Assembly: GCA_020633205.1 (NCBI GenBank)
Contig: JACKEB010000019.1
Location: 62,001-126,000, forward strand
Source: Polyangiaceae bacterium
GTDB taxonomy: Bacteria; Myxococcota_A; Polyangia; Polyangiales; Polyangiaceae
Direction: 5' to 3'
DNA length: 64,000 nt
Shown: positions 61,253 through 64,000 of the stretch, piece after piece
How the letters are laid out: every line of letters starts with the position of its first letter
How positions within the stretch are numbered: position 1 is the stretch's first letter
Position numbers and translations under genes: made by a program
Notes under the pieces: model-generated
Told to the model about the DNA's origin: nothing
What the model saw: the letters and a program-made list of their open reading frames with translations, nothing else
The model's database searches: none

Positions 61253-62611
61253 CTAGAAGATCTCCAGCTCGTTCACGCGCAGGTAGTTCGGCTGGTGATT
61301 CGGTCCGCTCTTACCGTAGACGCGCACCTTTTCGGTGGCGATCGTCGGGAAGTCGTAGGTATTGTGAAGCTCCGTATTGCCCGTGACGGTCTCGAAGGCT
61401 TGCCACGCGGAACCATTCCAGAACTCTAGGTCGTAGTCCCTGAGCGGGTAGTTCTCCGACGTGAAAAGCTCCACGCGACTGAACTCGTGACAAGCGCCGA
61501 AGTCAAACTCGAGCCACGCAGGCGTCACCGGGCCACTGCTCCAGCTGTTCTGGTAACCGAGCACAACACTGCGGCTCCCATCGTGCGCCTTGTCGACGGA
61601 ATACAGCTGTTCGGTGGAGCTCGCAGTGACTGTCGCATCTAGCGCCTGGTTGTCGAACACTTGCAGCTCGTTGATGCGCGCGAACGCTGGCTGGTTCGTC
61701 GGTCCCTTCGTCGCGTACACCCGTACTAGCTGCGCCGTCACGGCCTCGAAGGTGGAGTAGATCACCGTTTCCGTGTTGGCCGTTACCGCGGCGAGCGTCT
61801 TCCACACCGAACCGTCGTAGTACTGAACTTCGTAGTCCGCGATCTCGTAGCCTTGCGTGGTGAAGATCACGACCTCGCCGAAGCGCTTTGCGCTGCCGAA
61901 GTCCAGCTGCACCCAAGCGGGCAATCCTCCGTTTTCGTTGGACCAGCTGTTGGTACCGCCTAGTGCCGATGACGTATCGCCATCGTTGACTTTGCTCGGG
62001 CTGTAACCGCTGTAGGTCGAGTTGCTCGTAGCGGTAGCCGCCAGCGCGAGGTTCAAGGGTGGATTCGCCCCCACGCTACAACCGGAAGCGCCTCCTGTCC
62101 CCGCAGCGCCGCCTGTCCCCGCGGAACCACCGGTGCCGCCACTGCTGCCTCCAGTGCCCGCAGCTCCAGCCGAGCCCGCAGCGCCAGCCGAGCCAGCAGC
62201 TCCGCCTGTTCCACCCGCGCCCGCATTGCTACCGCCGACACCGGCAGTGCCGCCTGTGCCCGAGCCTCCGCCGGAGCCACCGGTCGCGCCGCCTGCGCCT
62301 CCAGTTTGATTCCCCGCGGAGCCGCCCGTCGCACCCGAGCCGCCCGTCGCACCCGAGCCGCCCGTCGCACCCGAGCCGCCCGTCGCACCCGAGCCGCCCA
62401 AGCCACCGCTAGCGCCTGATCCGCCGGTCGCGCCGCTAGCGCTGCCGCCTTGTCCCCCTGTTCCCGCGCTGGAGCTACCTCCAGTACCGTCGCCCCCACC
62501 ATCGCTGCTACAGCCAACCAGTGAGGACGGCGCGGCGATCAAGACCACCCCAACTAGCCGCTTCCAGGGGAACTCGAGGTTGGACAGGGAAGACTGAGAC
62601 CTGGGCTTCAT
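61253..62611 (-). CDS. Lipoprotein with two discoidin (F5/8 type C) domains, 452 aa
   Basis: Lipobox region VGCSSDGG. Gly/Ser/Ala/Thr-rich linker (~35-175) with GATGGS repeats. Two F5/8C-like domains follow: NLALAATATSNSTYSGYSPS...AWVQLDFGSAKRFGEV...VRVYATKGPTNQPAFARINE (~185-315) and a second half (~320-452) with the same AWLEFDFG...YLRVNELEIF pattern. These domains bind carbohydrates or surfaces. Probably a surface adhesin. Confidence 0.8.
   Translation of the reverse strand: MKPRSQSSLSNLEFPWKRLVGVVLIAAPSSLVGCSSDGGGDGTGGSSSAGTGGQGGSASGATGGSGASGGLGGSGATGGSGATGGSGATGGSGATGGSAGNQTGGAGGATGGSGGGSGTGGTAGVGGSNAGAGGTGGAAGSAGAAGSAGAAGTGGSSGGTGGSAGTGGAAGTGGASGCSVGANPPLNLALAATATSNSTYSGYSPSKVNDGDTSSALGGTNSWSNENGGLPAWVQLDFGSAKRFGEVVIFTTQGYEIADYEVQYYDGSVWKTLAAVTANTETVIYSTFEAVTAQLVRVYATKGPTNQPAFARINELQVFDNQALDATVTASSTEQLYSVDKAHDGSRSVVLGYQNSWSSGPVTPAWLEFDFGACHEFSRVELFTSENYPLRDYDLEFWNGSAWQAFETVTGNTELHNTYDFPTIATEKVRVYGKSGPNHQPNYLRVNELEIF
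62321..62392. repeat. 18-bp tandem repeat in the discoidin lipoprotein linker
   Basis: Four identical GCCGCCCGTCGCACCCGA units at 62321, 62339, 62357 and 62375, encoding SGATGG-type hexapeptides on the minus strand. Confidence 0.9.
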
Positions 62612-62830
62612 ACGCTACCTTTCGTGTGGTGCCGGCGTGCTGCCGGTCCCATTGACGATGCGTTGGAGCCCAAGCTTCCACAAGGGCTGAGCACCTCAAC
62701 AAATGTTGAGGTTGAGCCCAAACCCCTATTTTTTAGCCACTAGCGCGACCGCCCAAGCTCCGGACCGATGGTCTTTGGCCGCGCCGGCGACGAATCTGCG
62801 CGGAAACGACTGCAGGGCGTCTCTAGCGTC

Positions 62831-64000
62831 TCAGCGTGAGTACGGATTCGCGACCTCTTCCATGCGCTTGGCGGCGGCTTTCTCACCCGACCCGGGCTTC
62901 GCTGAGCAATTCATGGCGCACATCAGATCCTCCGGGGCGCATGCACACGCTCTGGCCCTCGCGTTGCGCAATCCGGTCTTGGTCTTCTTGATATCCTGCT
63001 CTTGCTTCTTCAGTCGACTCTTGGCTTCGGGGTCGGCGTTTGGCGCCGCTGCGGCCGACGCGACCGCGGCCAAGGCGCTGTCGAGCTTCTTCTCTGCTTC
63101 ACCGAGGTTGCCGTCCTTGTAAGCCTCGCCTGCCTGCCGCAGCGCCCCCAGGGTATGAGTCCGCTGCATGCGCTCGTTGACGATGGGGTCCATCGAGGTC
63201 AGCTGCGCCTCCTGATCGGTGAACTTGACGCCGACATCGAGGTGAGACTTGAGAGGCACCCGTGATTTGCCCTGGGGAATTTTAGCTGAGAGATCGATCC
63301 CGATCTGACTCAGCTCTCCGGGCTCGGCTCCGTCCAGTGCCAGGTCGAGCAACAAGGTCTTCTTGTCCCCAGCGGTGAAGGTCCCGAGGGGCACCCGCAG
63401 GGTCTGCCCCTGTTGTTGCACTGCGCGGTCGTACACCTGGGTCACCCTCACCCCCTCTGGCAAATTGAGCACCAGTTCGCTCTCCAGTGCCCGCGCGGTG
63501 ACGAGCTCCGCAAACTCCTTCTGGAAAACCGAGGCGAGTTCCGTCGCGTCCTTGACGAAGTGGTGTCGCCCGTCGGAAGCAGCGGCCAGCTCGGAGAGCA
63601 CCCGCTCGTCGTAGTCGACATCCACACCGATACTGCTGATGGAGACGTTGTCGAGCTTCGCGCGCACGCCGAGCTGACGCAGATCGTCAAGCTTGGTCAA
63701 ACCCCGATTGGCCTCGCCATCGCTCAAGAGCAGCACATGGGGCACGCTGCCAACGCTCGACTTGAGCAAGCCAAGCGCGCTCTCGAGGCCGCAGGAGATG
63801 CACGTGTCGCCGTGGGTCTGGATGCTCGCCAGCGCCGTCTCGGCACGGCGTCGCCCATCAACGTCAATGCGGGTCGGCGCGAGGATCTGTTCCGCGGAGA
63901 CGTCGTAAGCGATCACGGTCAAGCGGTCCCCGTCCCGCAGCTCGCTGACCAAACGCCGCGCGGCCGACAACGCCTGGGTAATGCGCTTGCCCTTCATCGA
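62831..64000 (-). CDS. VWA-domain protein, N-terminus beyond the right edge
   Basis: The visible part begins in Ser-Met-Lys-Gly-Lys, which is the end of the MIDAS D-x-S-x-S motif, so the first residues lie outside. SIQTHGDTCISCG and LLLSDGEANRG supply the other metal-site elements. A beta-rich VIT-like region, TPR-like helices and a Cys-containing tail (ARACACAPEDLMCAMNC) follow. Similar proteins in myxobacteria are secreted or periplasmic. Confidence in the VWA fold is high. Confidence 0.8.
   Translation of the reverse strand, partial: SMKGKRITQALSAARRLVSELRDGDRLTVIAYDVSAEQILAPTRIDVDGRRRAETALASIQTHGDTCISCGLESALGLLKSSVGSVPHVLLLSDGEANRGLTKLDDLRQLGVRAKLDNVSISSIGVDVDYDERVLSELAAASDGRHHFVKDATELASVFQKEFAELVTARALESELVLNLPEGVRVTQVYDRAVQQQGQTLRVPLGTFTAGDKKTLLLDLALDGAEPGELSQIGIDLSAKIPQGKSRVPLKSHLDVGVKFTDQEAQLTSMDPIVNERMQRTHTLGALRQAGEAYKDGNLGEAEKKLDSALAAVASAAAAPNADPEAKSRLKKQEQDIKKTKTGLRNARARACACAPEDLMCAMNCSAKPGSGEKAAAKRMEEVANPYSR

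Overview
The window is GC-rich DNA with many GTG starts, many lipoproteins carrying Gly/Ser/Ala/Thr-rich low-complexity linkers, and a complete type VI secretion (T6SS) core. It also carries a TIGR02270-type HEAT protein and a DUF4150/PAAR-like effector. This combination points to a Myxococcota (Polyangiales-like) chromosome. That is inference from gene style; the window holds no rRNA or other phylogenetic marker.

Region 1 (1-12143) is the effector and accessory flank of the T6SS. It holds the end of a ketoacyl-synthase-like gene, a YkgJ-type Cys-cluster protein, a TPR protein, a HEAT protein, and two proteins built from a small repeated helical domain. Next come a PAAR-like effector with a probable Tse6-type toxin domain and its Tsi6-like immunity gene, then an outer-membrane protein with thrombospondin-3 repeats and a lipoprotein.

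Region 2 (12220-33819) is the T6SS core. hcp-tssE-tssF-tssG run on the plus strand, behind a sigma-54-like promoter with a long upstream inverted repeat. They converge on tssH-J-K-L-M-tagF-tssA-tssB-tssC on the minus strand. A lytic-transglycosylase-like gene lacking its catalytic Glu and a divergent FHA gene (tagH) flank that operon. TagF and the FHA protein suggest threonine-phosphorylation-type post-translational control, although no ppkA/pppA is in the window. No vgrG is present either.

Region 3 (33922-43231) holds a PAP2-like protein, a lipoprotein and a 3D-domain lipoprotein. It then has an unusual module: a single-chain TssB-TssC fusion, two zinc-ribbon proteins, a third carrier of the repeated helical domain, and a TPR protein. 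I regard this module as the best candidate for an undescribed system. It looks like a T6SS-linked second sheath-like protein with dedicated partners.

Region 4 (43233-55882) is mostly housekeeping: lgt, a GNAT acetyltransferase, an SDR, dapB, dapA, rsmB, an RseP-like site-2 protease and a hotdog thioesterase. Between dapA and dapB lies an island with a four-helix-bundle (23S IVP-like) gene, a hairpin that masks its ribosome binding site, and three sets of tandem or direct repeats.

Region 5 (55942-64000) is surface and secreted functions: a TonB-dependent receptor with a YfiR-like partner, a ferritin-like lipoprotein, a discoidin-domain lipoprotein, a small HTH-like protein, and a VWA protein running off the right edge. 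A short palindromic motif (core CC-N4-GG with T/A flanks) recurs about once per kb from 47.8 to 62.3 kb but is nearly absent from the T6SS core.
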